From positions 32,094,077 to 32,158,076 of the forward strand of contig OX411557.1 in the NCBI GenBank assembly GCA_948146395.1: a stretch of DNA of 64,000 bases. The letters run 5' to 3'. Each line of letters starts with the position of its first letter. Position 1 is the stretch's first letter. The stretch comes from Fragum whitleyi. Taxonomy: Eukaryota > Mollusca > Bivalvia > Cardiida > Cardiidae. Below, piece by piece: positions 21,453-32,285 of the stretch. Below the pieces are notes generated by a model, which was not told the origin of the DNA, ran no database searches, and saw nothing but the letters and a program-made list of their open reading frames with translations. The translations under genes were made by a program, and so were the position numbers.

Positions 21453-21984
21453 TTTATTTAATATCATTACGATTTTTGTCCCCTCAATCAAACTTATAAT
21501 CTATCGGACCCTCCAAAATAAACAACATTGGACAAGTTTGTCTGTTTGTATGTGTTGTTAAATAATAATCTTCTTCGTTATTTTCTTTTTTTTTCTCTCA
21601 AAGAAAAAAGTTAACATGCAGGTTGGCCGAGCTACCACATATTTCATTTTTTGCTTTTAAAATAAATAAGTTCAGTTTGCGATTTAATAAACATTCGAGT
21701 TTACATGTACACCAAATATTTTTCTTCAACTTTTTTTTTCATTTGAAGTCTTTAAAAATGTAAGCGCCGATAAAATGTTTTCTATTTATTCCTTTTGTAA
21801 TGAAGCCATATAATTCAGCTTCATACAATTTGTGAAGAACTTGTACGAGAGTGGAAAAACGGTTAAAATCGATTTCTTGTCAAACATGCCAAATGTATAA
21901 GCTATTTATGTTGCCAGGAATGAATATGAATAATTATTTTCTACATAAACCCATTATCCGAAGACTAATAGTTGTCAAATCCTA
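21453..21984. other. No recognised feature
   Basis: AT-rich, with T-runs; no gene or element recognised. Confidence 0.4.
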
Positions 21985-22355
21985 GTTCGCGAATAATGTG
22001 GTATACATTTGAATGACATTGAATGAGTGGAAGGAGCGAGATTTGAATGATATTCAATAAAGGTAATATATACCCATTTGTCTCGACGAAATTAGGGATT
22101 TTTTTACCTCCCTTTAAAAAACTTAGTATTTTACTCTTTGTGTGTCTTCCTTAACCAAATCAGACTATCCACATAAGCCAAAAACAGTGGAATGATTTGA
22201 TCGATTTTTTTTTTTTAATTATGGTCAATTTGAAAGATTTCGGAGCGTTTTCGACAAATTTTGGAGAGTGTTTGGAATAAATGATAGGAGCGCTGACCGA
22301 GCGAATATGAATGGTTTTGATTGAGATGATTGTCAGTTTCACGATATGAATAACG
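21985..22355. mobile_element. Degenerate forward MITE-1
   Basis: Ordered landmarks: GAATGACATTGAATGAGTGG, GACGAAATTAGGGATTTTTT, ACCTCCCTTTAAAA, GAGAGTGTTTGGAATAAATG, GCGCTGACCGAGCGA and GATTGTCAGTTTCACGATAT. The termini are eroded. Confidence 0.65.
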
Positions 22356-23274
22356 TTAATATTTTACCACAGCAACTTTTTACATGCACAAAACTTATCC
22401 AAATTAAATCGAGAATATGTGATAGTCATAGTAGTATTATAAAATTAGTATTTAGTCGTTCAATATGATTATTCTAAATATGAACTTTATTCAAAGGAAC
22501 ACATGGATTTATTTGGCTTTAATTAAATAGTTTTTACGATAGTGTCATTTTAGAAAGAATTCCATTATATTATATCATTAATTACTTCGACAATTTATTA
22601 CAATTATACCACATTCGATATTTTTATTATCATAGGTCCTACATTATTTTTTAATTAAAAAAAGTGGAATTAAGATTTATCTTCTTTGTAAATATATATC
22701 ATTGTTGCGTGTTAACAATTATTCCATATTCAACATGTGTCGTAATTGATGGTTGAAATTCACGCTAACGACCATTCTCACGCTGCAATTACTGAGCAAG
22801 GTTAGCTTTATTTGTATATTGGAAATTTTCATAACCTAGAAATCAAGAGTACAGTGAAAAATTTGCTTTCGTCTGATTGTCTTTATGACGAACAAGACAG
22901 ATATGTCAAAGAATTAACTGTTTTCTGAGAAAGTGCCTTTCGTCATTCAAAGAACACAACAATCACATTTTCAAGATATCCCGAAATGATATTCAAATTG
23001 GATTTTTGGTGTATTTACAACATTTCAAAAATAAATTTGATGTTATTGTGTTTTTCATATATCATTTATACACCCGAGCCTCGAATGGCCGCCGGATAAA
23101 TGCATCTTCTTTTCAGGCGTTTCTATATGCTAACATACATGTATGGAAGATACCTTTCGTATTTTTCAAGATGTTCTCCAAAATTCAAGTTAAAGTCTAA
23201 TTAAAATATCTCCGAGTATTTTAATATATCAGTAAACATATTTCATTTAACGAACTTCCAAGCATGGCGTATCC
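22356..23274. other. No recognised feature
   Basis: AT-rich sequence with short chance frames only. Confidence 0.45.
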
Positions 23275-23288
23275 TCTTTTTAGTATTG

Positions 23289-23562
23289 GCCGGCGTCATA
23301 GCGCAGTTGGCAGCGCGTTGGACTGTCAATCTAGAGGTCCCGGGTTCGATCCCCGACGGCGGCACTCAATTTTTCCGACAACTTGTCTCTTGGTCGATAA
23401 TCGTAGACCTATTTGAGATATGCGCTGGAAGCTAGGAAAGAATGTAATGGTAGTACTGGTGTGAGAAATACTAGGAATCCATCGTTAGGTGCTCCAGCCG
23501 CCGCGATATAACTGGAGAAATGTTGAAGGCGGCGTAAAACCCGATTCAAACAAACAAACAAA
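23289..23562 (+). mobile_element. tRNA-Asp-derived SINE, copy 1
   Basis: The head (23289-23363) is tRNA-like. Box A is TAGCGCAGTTGG, the anticodon loop CTGTCAA gives GTC (Asp), and box B is GGTTCGATCC. The 7-bp acceptor, GCCGCCG with CGGCGGC in the family consensus, has one mismatch here (GCCGGCG). A body of about 170 bp (TTGTCTCTTGGTCGATAATC, GTAATGGTAGTACTGG, GTTAGGTGCTCCAGCCGCC) leads to GGCGTAAAACCCGATTCAAA and CAAA repeats. An imperfect 14-bp duplication (TCTTTTTAGTATTG / TCTTTTTAAAATTG) flanks it at 23275-23288 and 23563-23576. Transcription by RNA polymerase III and mobilisation by a LINE are inferred from family knowledge. Confidence 0.92.
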
Positions 23563-23576
23563 TCTTTTTAAAATTG

Positions 23577-24034
23577 AATCGTATTAATGCCTGTACTTGC
23601 TGTTTATGTTTCGGTTATAGTTTGATATACATGTGTGTATTTTTTCTTTCTTTTTTATCATTGTTTTCTTAAAATTATCTTATTGTATTGGACGTACACC
23701 CTTTTAGTTTTCACCCAGTAGTCTTTTCGTTTTTTCCAAGAAGCTTGAGCACAAAGTCATTTTTTCCTGTCATTTCTTGTATCAGATGACCGTCCTTGAT
23801 AAATGCAATTTGTACTAGTTAGCCAAGGTTGCTAATCAAGCAAATAATGTAGAATTGTATATAATTACCACCAATCATTCGCAAAAAAACACAAAAAACT
23901 TCATTTTACTCAATATTTCTAGATAAGCATGCATACAGGATAAAAGGTATCATAAATCGGACTTAAAAACTCTATCATGCAAACCCAGCTCGTTTCATAC
24001 ACTTAAAGATTTCCTTTGTTTTGAAAGTATTAAT
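23577..24034. other. No recognised feature
   Basis: AT-rich flank between the SINE and the cruciform repeat; nothing recognised. Confidence 0.4.
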
Positions 24035-24446
24035 AGAGGATATTGAATGAGTGGTCATGAAATACCACATTTATTAAACGAGTCATCTATGAACAGATAA
24101 AACGAGGCTGCGCCGAGTTATTATCTGTTTTAGATGACGAGTTTAAGATATTCGGTATTTTATGAGCACAAATTTGATATTCTATTTAAAATATGACCCA
24201 GATTTTCCCGAAAAACCGTCAAAATTCTTGAAATACCGACATTTCAATTTTCCGTGAATCTTATAACGCCGTTTAAAACTGGCGTCACAACGTGTACATT
24301 ATGACGTCATTTTCTCGGTTACAAAGTAGCGTTACTAATCGCTCTGAGCTCAATTGCATAGTTTCCACTAGTGTAATAACACTCATAAAATATCAAAAAT
24401 ATTCTAAGGGTTTATTTCACTCCCGCAACGTCGTTCATATTATAAT
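24035..24446. repeat. Cruciform-bearing dispersed repeat, copy 2
   Basis: Same unit as 1413-1775, beginning AGAGGATATTGAATGAGTGG. The palindromic centre is TTAAACGAGTCATCTATG / TAGATGACGAGTTTAA with an inner hairpin. It is followed without gap by the start of another copy. Confidence 0.75.
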
Positions 24447-24570
24447 AGAGGATATTGAATGAGTGGTCATGAAATACTAGTACCACATTTATTAAACGAG
24501 TCATCTATTATGATCTGTTTAAGATGTAAGTTTAACAAAATAGTTATTTTATAGACACAACTTTATCATT
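24447..24570. repeat. Cruciform repeat, partial copy 3 in tandem
   Basis: Begins AGAGGATATTGAATGAGTGG immediately after copy 2. It has lost the inner hairpin (TCATCTATTATGATCTGTTT) and fades after about 125 bp. Confidence 0.65.
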
Positions 24571-24639
24571 TTAAATTATAAACTGAACATATGAATTACA
24601 TCGACAAATTCGGTTACTAACTCTTACGGCGTAGGTCAT

Positions 24640-24956
24640 ATTATAAAAATATTATACGTACTAAGTGTATTGTATGAAAAAAAATATGTAAAGAGGTTGG
24701 GGGAATGGATAATTGTCGAGACTTTGTCGAGAACATTATCAATGCCCACCACCGAGTTAGATTTTTTTCAAACAATACACTTACATCGTATTTCATTTAT
24801 CCTATTATTTTGTAGGCCTTGTTTTCTTCTATGATTCTAACAGAAATACAACTTGTTTGCCATGTTTCTAAGAATAACCGCATTATGTCATTGTTTTGAA
24901 AATATCCATGAGATATCATAAAAAAAACCACATGGGGTGTTATCACACGGATATTT
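24640..24956. repeat. Foldback repeat E, copy 1
   Basis: Inverted arms of about 50 bp face each other: AAGTGTATTGTATGAAAAAA near 24660 and TTTTTTCAAACAATACACTT near 24763. The right flank (CATTATGTCATTG, GGTGTTATCACACGGATATT) recurs in reverse complement at 58405-58635. Confidence 0.6.
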
Positions 24957-25108
24957 GTATAGTTATAGGATAAAAGTACATACCTTCAAGACTCTCTACT
25001 TTCTACAAATATATATGGAATGTCCTTGATAGGTGCTACATTAATTGTTCCCTCCAGGTGATGGTGCCTGAAATTATAGGTGACATTAAAGTGACATACA
25101 GTAAATAT
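24953..25108. repeat. Duplicated block A, copy 2
   Basis: Closely matches 7877-8032; it includes TCTACTTTCTACAAATATAT and GTTCCCTCCAGGTGA. A short extra TTAAAGTGACA near the end looks like a local duplication of GTGACAT. Confidence 0.75.
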
Positions 25109-25239
25109 TTAATCACGTTTTTGGTCTATGATTCTGTAAATATACCGACGGTTAAATGTTTGATATGATGGCTACAGGCAACATCTTTATATCAAGAAAA
25201 TCAAGGAAAACAATTTTTCAAATCCCGGAACAGTTGCAA

Positions 25240-25420
25240 AGATATTGAAATTAACATGGTGAACTGTCGAAGAATATTTTCTGAATGAGATTGAATTAGT
25301 TTAATGAGAATATTTTGAATGAAAATAACTAGAGGTAATAGAATAACAATAAATCAATTTATTCAAATTGAAAGAATTTTTCTTTTTTCTATTGTCTCCC
25401 TTTGATAAGATTAGCAAACT
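25240..25420. mobile_element. Degenerate MITE-1 left half
   Basis: TTGAAATTAACATGGTGAAC, GAATGAGATTGAATTAG, AGAGGTAATAGAATAAC and TGTCTCCCTTTGATAAG keep the forward MITE-1 order. The termini are lost. Confidence 0.5.
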
Positions 25421-26303
25421 GTCTATTCTTACTCGAGGCCACACACAAAAAAAGGTCGAAAAACTCTTATTTCCGTTTTGAATTCTAACTCATTCAAGAT
25501 CTTACCATGAATATAGAGATGGGGACAATATATCCTTACTACTCCTACCGCGATTTCGATGAAATTCGCGAGCGTTTTGAGTCATTCTAGAAAATCTAAA
25601 GACATAAATGGGGTTTTGGATGCTTTGAGTGCAGCGCTGGGCAACCAAATAAGAATATGTTTGAATGACATTTCAACATCATTTTGATGGACAAGAATTG
25701 TGAAATTGATACGCAAAGTGCTCAGAATAAATAGGATAAAGGCAATATGTGGACTGTAACAAAAGATGAATATCCTCCGTCCATTCCCCTTTTATATGAT
25801 TTGAGCGTTGGTGAATAACCAAAACATCGTCACTACGGCTTCAAAAAGCTGCCGTTTCAATGTTATGATCATTCATCAACGACATTTTTCGAAAGAGGAT
25901 TTATTTCTATTGCGCACGTGGGTAATGGCGGTTACGCCCTTGAACATTTGACTTACTTGCAAGTTTTGCAATTAAGGTTGGAAAATGCTGGAAACAGCTA
26001 TTTATAGTAATACTAAAGCAATATCCACCAAAATCTGACGATATAATCCATTTACAAAAATAACGATCTGTGTTCAATAATTTGTTATTTATTACAAAGG
26101 TCTCACATCAATATCGTGGAAATTGATAAGAAAATTTGCCGATGACGAATAATGTCTATATTGACTGTCTATCTTAACAGAAGGAATGGGGTGGTTTGTA
26201 GACCATTTACATGGAATGCTCCGACCACATTTAGTAGCAGGAAAAAATAACTTGGTACATATTTCTTGATAAAGAAAATTTCTTATTAAACAAAAATACT
26301 TTT
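25421..26303. other. No recognised gene; faint MITE-like sequence
   Basis: GCGAGCGTTTTGAGTCATTC and GAGTGCAGCGCTGGGC near 25570-25640 hint at an eroded MITE-1. Nothing else is recognised. Confidence 0.35.
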
Positions 26304-26317
26304 TTGATGGGTCTATT

Positions 26318-26591
26318 GAGCCGCCGTCATAGCGCAGTTGGTAGCGCGTCGGACTGTCAAACTAGAGGTCACGGGTTCGATCCCCGACGGCGGCACTCAT
26401 TCTTTCCGACTATTTGTCTCTCACCAATGGGTCGATAATCGTAGATCTATGTGAGATAGTAGCTGGAGGCTAGGAAAGGATGTAATGGTAGTACTGGCGT
26501 GAGAAATACCAGGAATCCATTGTTAGGTGCTCCAGCCGCCGCGATATAACTGAAATAATGTTGAAAGCGGCGTAAAACCCCATTCAATCAA
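26318..26591 (+). mobile_element. tRNA-Asp-derived SINE, young copy 2
   Basis: Complete copy. The tRNA-like head starts GCCGCCG at 26320 and its complement CGGCGGC closes the acceptor stem. Box A is TAGCGCAGTTGG, the anticodon is GTC and box B is GGTTCGATCC. The body ends GGCGTAAAACCCCATTCAAT. A perfect 14-bp target duplication TTGATGGGTCTATT flanks it at 26304-26317 and 26592-26605. By eye it differs from the minus-strand copy at 51532-51810 by only two substitutions over about 270 bp, so both inserted recently from nearly the same source. Confidence 0.95.
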
Positions 26592-26605
26592 TTGATGGGT
26601 CTATT

Positions 26606-26998
26606 TATTAACTAATACTGGAGTACCGTGTACAATGTTAGCCTCCGTCTTAAAATCTTTTCACATGCATGTATGTACGATGGAAGAGGCAATGCTTATG
26701 TAAGTTACGTACATGTAGTCTAGGAAAGCAGTAACTCTAGACTCCGACTTGGAAGTTCTTAATTCTATTAAAATCCGTTTTTATCGACCCAATAAATGCA
26801 AAACAATGCAATCACCAGACAACAATTTCAAAGACATTTTTACTTGTCGGATTTCCGTTTTCCTTAATGAGGTTATCTTAGACATTCTGCAAAGATAAAT
26901 ATTCAGCGATGATAATGCGTGTATTAATTTCAGACGATAGTTTTCCACAAGATCAAAAACAAAATATAACTAAAAGATAATGTATGAAATCAAATGAG
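26606..26998. other. No recognised feature
   Basis: AT-rich flank; nothing recognised. Confidence 0.4.
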
Positions 26999-27185
26999 AG
27001 AAGAACAAAGACAACATATAATTGAGTATGAATATTTATAGCGTACGGTTTTAAAGGGGGCGGACATTGTCTCCTATCTAATAAGCTGTTTACTTATTGA
27101 ACTGGCGTTTCCTATATAATGAAAGGAAAGGACATAAATTGAAGTCGACTTTGATCTCAACGTTTATGAATATATTCTCATATTA
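26999..27185. repeat. Duplicated block B, copy 2
   Basis: Matches 8612-8800, including AGAAGAACAAAGAC, AATTGAGTATGAATATTTAT and CCTATATAATGAAAGGAAAG. Homology ends near TCTCATAT. Confidence 0.75.
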
Positions 27186-27293
27186 GAACATTTCCATAAA
27201 AGGAAGCCAGAGGTCATAAACAATGGGATTTGTCAAAGCAAATACGTGTTTTTCCAATTAGTATTTGGCATAAAAATAAAAGATTTAACCAGA

Positions 27294-27362
27294 GCCGGTT
27301 TAACCCAATCGGTATTGCGTTGATCTGTCAATCTAAGACAAACTTCCGTTCGACTCTGACAA
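27294..27362 (+). pseudogene. Decayed tRNA-like (SINE head) relic
   Basis: GCCGGTT...CCAATCGGTATTGCGTTGATCTGTCAATCTAAG (given here as GTTGATCTGTCAATCTA for the anticodon arm) resembles the SINE head, with anticodon GTC. GTTCGACTCTGAC stands at the box B position. No SINE body follows. It is too diverged to be a functional tRNA. Confidence 0.45.
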
Positions 27363-30352
27363 AAGTCATTTAGACACGTATTAGTTTAGTCAAGCGGAAT
27401 GTTGGAAAATTGGCCAAAAATACTACCCCAATTTTACAAGTAATCCGATTAGAAAAATAAATGTACCTGATTTAAAATAAGAATATGAGGTAAATTTCGT
27501 AAGGAAATTACACATAGATTATCTATACAAAATAATGCATACTGAGACTAGAATTGTTGTCATGTTAAGCAACTCTTTTAAACCGGAGTGTAACGACAAA
27601 TTTAGTACAGAACCCTGTGTAACCTCTCTTTGTGCGATTTCAAAGCTACCCAACGTTGTCTCTTTAACAGGATAAAGTTTATAGAGGAACCGTCTAAGGA
27701 TTAAACTTTACCCATCTCCTGGGAAACAAAAGATTTTGTGACTTACATGTACATGAAAACTTAATAATCTTTCGGTCACCCTACCTTTCAAAACATACAA
27801 GCGTGAGTTTTCGCAACCCATTGTCCAAATGTTTAACTTCATTTGTACATGTATTGTATTTCAGTAATGTTTATACTATAATCGGTATTTAACCTTGGGT
27901 TCTTTCTAATACATATCCTATTGTCCGGCTACTCAGCCAACTAGGATGACTTTTTATGAGAGGCAACATTACAAATGTAAATCTGAAAAAAACTGTTAAC
28001 CACCTGCACACACCATTATTTCCAGTCCCATGATCTGTCGAAAAGCCGCTTGAGAAGTAAAATTAATGTTCTCTTCAACAAAAATGTTATAATGGGAGTC
28101 ATATTTAATTGATAGATTAGCAAGATAAACCAGACATTTATTCATCGCACAAATACAACCTTTAAGTTCTTGGACACAAGGTTCGAGAAAATGCCAAAAT
28201 TTTTAATGCAATAAGTAATCCAGAGATAAAGATTACTCATTAAAGAGAAAAATCATTCCAGTTACTCGGTTAATTAGTAGACTTGAAAAGAATAAGACGT
28301 CTCTTTCGGGGAGGATTCAACAAAAGACAAAAAAACATATATTTCAAGCATTAATATCTTGATTGATATGGTCAGTCTTGGTTTAAAAAGAAAACAAAAA
28401 TAGATCTATAGGTGTATTTTCAAAACTGAGCTCTGACCCAGGCGTTAAGTCCGTTACCATAGGTATATGAGTAAACCTTAAGATCTAAGACAAGCCCTTA
28501 GTTTCATTTGAAAGGTAATTTGTATCTTTTTTTCATGTCTGTTTTAACTAATTTGAAAGAATAGCACGGAAAATTAACAGTTAAATGTAGATTTCACGGC
28601 TCACCGCTCAAAATCTACCTATAGTAATCACCAGTCATTTTTTTCAAAATTTAGAACTAGAGACAATACTAAAATGCAGTTTTTTCTACAGACATCTTTT
28701 GTGAAATGTTTAATTTTTTACCACATGTAACAGCCAATTACAAAAACATTCCATTCTCGATTTCTATTGCTTTCAAAAACCTGGGGTTTTGAGAAATGAA
28801 AAAAAAACTACCATTGTTCTATTGACTTAAGATTGTTTGTCTACCCTTTGGTAAGGAAAAACAAACAGGAGCATTCAGAAGTATTCGTTCAATGTCAGAA
28901 TTTATTGGATTGCTGTCAATCTAGGAAGTAATTTAGGAAGACTACTCAGACAATTTGTTACTGCTTTCAAGCAGGTGTTGAGACAAAAGGTCGTACTTTC
29001 AAATAAAAATTTGTCCGAGTATGCTTCCTCTATTAATTCATTCCGGCTGTCAGTCATTTTGTAATTTATCTTACCGTATTTATTCGGCGGATTGAAGAAT
29101 GTGAAGAATGGGATGTAAAAGAAAAAGAGCCTCGTTGTGAATGTCGCCAGCGCAAAATAGATAGACAGTACTCGTTTTTCCACTGTAAGATCGATTGGTA
29201 TTTCATTGAGTGAACAACAAAAGCTATATTTTCACGAGTGGCAAAGTGGAGTTGACCTACCGCAAAGTAGAAAAGGGGACAAAAGACGAACTCGAATTCG
29301 ATGGATAAATTGTCATAATAATTGGAAAATCAAATATTGATAAGATATTTTACTTTTGCTTGGAATTTTTCTAGGAACTTTGGAAAGGGATATATAAAAA
29401 GAAGAAAACGTAGAACGACAGTAAACATCTGCCAAGTATTGGAAGCTATGGGATCACTTTTTTGTACCACTTCACAATTGATTAGCAGACATTAGGTCAG
29501 TACTGTGTACATGTAAAATTATGATTAAAAAATCTAGATACGTTTTACAATTTTAATGTGAAATTCTTCATTGATTAGCCGCTCGTTAGATTCCGGTAGT
29601 TACAGCATAAGTTTGTCTGCGACATCATTTGTTATGCTTGTAAGCTATGTCCTAGCGGATTTCGGCCCTAACTGACATTATCCGCGAAAACAACTGGCCC
29701 TTGATTGCTCTGTAGGAGATCTCGAGGCCCAGTCATTGACTTTCAATTTCAAACAAAGCTCAGAATCAAATTAACTTGTTTATAAGATCTCAATTCCAAA
29801 TAAAACCCAGAACCAAAATAAAAATTGATAAGATGTCAATTCCAAAGTTAACTTAGAACCGAAATGAAGGTTGATAATTTCCGCTGAATCTTTGAGCATA
29901 ATTGGTAGTTCTTTGTGTAAAATTAAACCATTAGGTTATACATAAAGGATTTTAAAGAAAAGGCCATCAGCCAGTATTATTGATAAGTTCAAGAAAGTTC
30001 ATATTTGATTATCTCTATTGGTTCGTGAATCTTATTTTACCCTGAAAAAGAAGAACGCTCACCTTACCTGGCAACACATGATTCAAATGAAAAGGTATTT
30101 CGATTAATTTTAAAATGTTCATCATTGCAACAAGGGTGAATCAAAGTACTGAAAGTACCGATAAGTTGGAATGCGTTCGAGAGACGGTGACCTCAAGATA
30201 CTAACGAAGCTGACGCCTCTCGCCAATCTCAGGTGATCACATAGTACGTCTCGTCATTTGACGGGCGTATATAAATCAATTTATTTCAACAACGAGAGAC
30301 GGTTAAACCTCTGAATCGCTTTATAGGCCTGAATCTGATGAAAGAAAAATGA
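27363..30352. other. Nearly 3 kb with no recognised element
   Basis: The emptiest part of the window. One 93-codon minus-strand frame (28902-29183) has a hydrophobic segment but no recognised family. A plus-strand TATATAAAA motif lies at about 29390. Neither is enough to call a gene. Confidence 0.4.
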
Positions 30353-30740
30353 TAACAAGAGGGCCAGAATGACCATAAACCGCTCACCTGAATTCGATTA
30401 GTCCAGTGGATCTTATCAAAGAAACTTTCTGGCAAAGATTCATTAAAATTTGCCTAACTGTTGAAGAAGAGACATAATACGAATTATAAGCAGTCATAAT
30501 AGACCCTGCCAAGATTTTGGGCTCAAAATTAGCCCCGCCCTGCCATACCCATATTTATTGGCGAATTAGAATATAGCGACAATTTTGAAGAAGGTCGCCC
30601 AGGGAATATTCTGGCAAAATTTCATTGAAATTGGCCCAGCGGTTTAGGAGATGAAGAAGTTTTAAGAAAGATGACGATGGACGACGGAGTCGGGGTGATC
30701 CTAAAAGCTCCCCTTGAGCACATTGTGCTCAGGTGAGCTA
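30353..30740 (-). mobile_element. Hairpin-ended repeat element (AGCTCACCTGAGC type), short copy
   Basis: Read on the minus strand it starts AGCTCACCTGAGCACAATG, an imperfect palindrome with TGTGCTCAAGGGGAGCT. It continues through CGTCGTCCATCGTC-like sequence and ends GGCCATTCTGGCCCTCTTGTT (in pieces: GGCCCTCTTGTT). Both ends match the element at 34149-35290, but the 145-bp array is absent. Inside, AAATTTCATTGAAATTGGCC and AAGGTCGCCCAGGGAATATT are common in bivalve copies as I recall. Class uncertain: Helitron/Helentron-like or 'pearl'-type. Confidence 0.75.
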
Positions 30741-30984
30741 AAAAAGAAGAAAATGATACTGACCATACAGCCTACTAATAAACGCCAAGGCGAACAATTG
30801 TACACTCAAAACGGATTTTATATTATTTTTGAAATGACTTCTGCTCCATTTGAGTTATCAATTACATTTTTGATTAGAGGTGTCGCAAAGTGGACATCAA
30901 CAAGTGATTTGTCCATGTTAAAAAGCTATTTTCGCAGGGAAGTCTTTAACTTCAAGAGTTGGAATCTCAAGACAATTTTTTAAC

Positions 30985-31275
30985 AAAGTCCAATTGTGAT
31001 TTCGACCTTTGTGACTCCGAAATTGGGCCCTTCTCGGGTCATTGACAACATTTTTGTCAACTTTTATGATTTGGGTCAATTGTTCAGTTAGAGTTGGAGT
31101 TCAGTTAGAGTGGGAACTGTTACTGATGACCGTGACATGTATGACCCCGAAACAATAGGGCATTTCTTTGGGCCATAGGTAATATTTGTGTAAAGTTTCG
31201 TTATTGCAGGTCAATTGCTTCTCCGTGTATCTAGCGGAAAGCAAAAGGTCAATGGACTGAGAGACAGACATGATT
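30985..31275 (+). repeat. Relic of a 'GACC'-rich tandem-repeat element
   Basis: Phrases such as GACCTTTGTGACTCCGAAAT, GACCCCGAAACAATAGGG and AAAGGTCAATGGACTGAGAG resemble the cores of hairpin-ended elements. A short local duplication GTTAGAGTTGGAGTTCA lies near 31085. No termini are identified. Confidence 0.4.
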
Positions 31276-31311
31276 AAATTAATATATGCTCCTCTACTTA
31301 TGAGTTGGGGG

Positions 31312-31746
31312 TACAGTTAATAACATTGTGAAATTGATAAGATGAACGATTTTAAAATGATTTAGTCCTGATGTTGAATGAGAGAGCGGGGCGAGTTTGA
31401 AGTGAAATTTAAGGGAGGGAATCCAATGTCGCTAATTTTATTCAGGATGAACAAAATAAGCGATATATAAAACCTATATAAAATATGCGTAAAAGTTCAA
31501 TCAATAGCTTTCTATTTCGCCAAGAACCAATCAGACGTTTTAAGTTTCAATTATATCAGTGAAATCGCGAATCGGTTCTTGCTTAATTCATTTAGAATGT
31601 ACATGTTGATCTTACTTTTTTTAATAACATTGAGCGTTTTTGAATGGTTTAAGTGAGTGTTTGGAATGAATCAATGGAGCGCTGAGTGAGCGATTAAGAA
31701 TGTTTTTATTGAGATGAATGTCAATTTCACGATGTAACTAACTGTA
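31312..31746. mobile_element. MITE-1, complete forward copy
   Basis: A 435-bp element. The left end is TACAGTTAATAACATTGTGA. The right end is TTTCACGATGTAACTAACTG then TA, so the inverted repeats of about 25 bp are flanked by TA, as in Tc1/mariner-type insertion. Internal landmarks in order are AAGGGAGGGAATCCAATG, TCGCTAATTTTATTCAG, ACCAATCAGACG, GAGTGAGTGTTTGGAATG and GAGCGCTGAGTGAGCGAT. No coding capacity. Confidence 0.85.
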
Positions 31747-32151
31747 TGATGGTGCTCTTAATCGTGTTGATGTGTAATAATGTGAAGAAAACAAGTTGAA
31801 CTAGTCGGTTTGTTTCAAATGGCAAATTGTCTTGGTGATGAATGCAATTGGGTAAAGATATTCATGATTCAATAAAGATATGGTGGCAAGGATGTATGTG
31901 GATGAGTATTGGGTTTTTACGATGGAACATTCATGTAGATAACTGCAATATGACGGAAAACAAACGACAACATGTTGCAAAAATATTTATTAACTTTAAA
32001 AGTGTATCATCACTTTAAGAAAGGATTTTTATTTCGTAGCTTAGATAGAAATTTACAATATAACACCTTGTCAAAAGTTAAATGTATACTAAGATCGTTC
32101 AGAAAGAGAATCTATACCTTTAAAAGAAGCTATAACATAATTCTACGAAAA
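31747..32151. other. No recognised feature
   Basis: Short chance frames only; a 67-codon frame at 31972-32175 has no motif. Confidence 0.4.
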
Positions 32152-32285
32152 ACAGGTCGCAACCTTACTAAATAAGCAGATCACGTGATTTGTCTGTGCT
32201 ATTGCCACAATACTGAGAAAACAGATCGCGACATTACCAAATAAGCAGATCACATGATTGGCTAGTGATATTGTCAATTGCTGAC
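32152..32285. repeat. 69-bp tandem duplication
   Basis: ACAGGTCGCAACCTTACTAA at 32152 recurs as ACAGATCGCGACATTACCAA at 32221, exactly 69 bp later. Both are followed by ATAAGCAGATCAC(G/A)TGATT. Two units, moderately diverged. Confidence 0.8.

Noticed and set aside
23289..23363. Functional tRNA-Asp(GTC) gene
   Set aside because: The tRNA-like sequence is followed by the same 170-bp body and CAAA tail as the other copies, the acceptor has a mismatch, and there is a flanking duplication. It is a SINE head. The same applies to 26.3, 45.7 and 51.8 kb.
28902..29183. 93-codon minus-strand frame with hydrophobic N-terminal part
   Set aside because: One hydrophobic stretch in AT-rich sequence is not evidence of a secreted or membrane protein; no family recognised.
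30330..30365. CTGATGA word considered as a second hammerhead
   Set aside because: No GAAA core at suitable spacing and no stem I pairing; it is beside the end of a hairpin-ended element.
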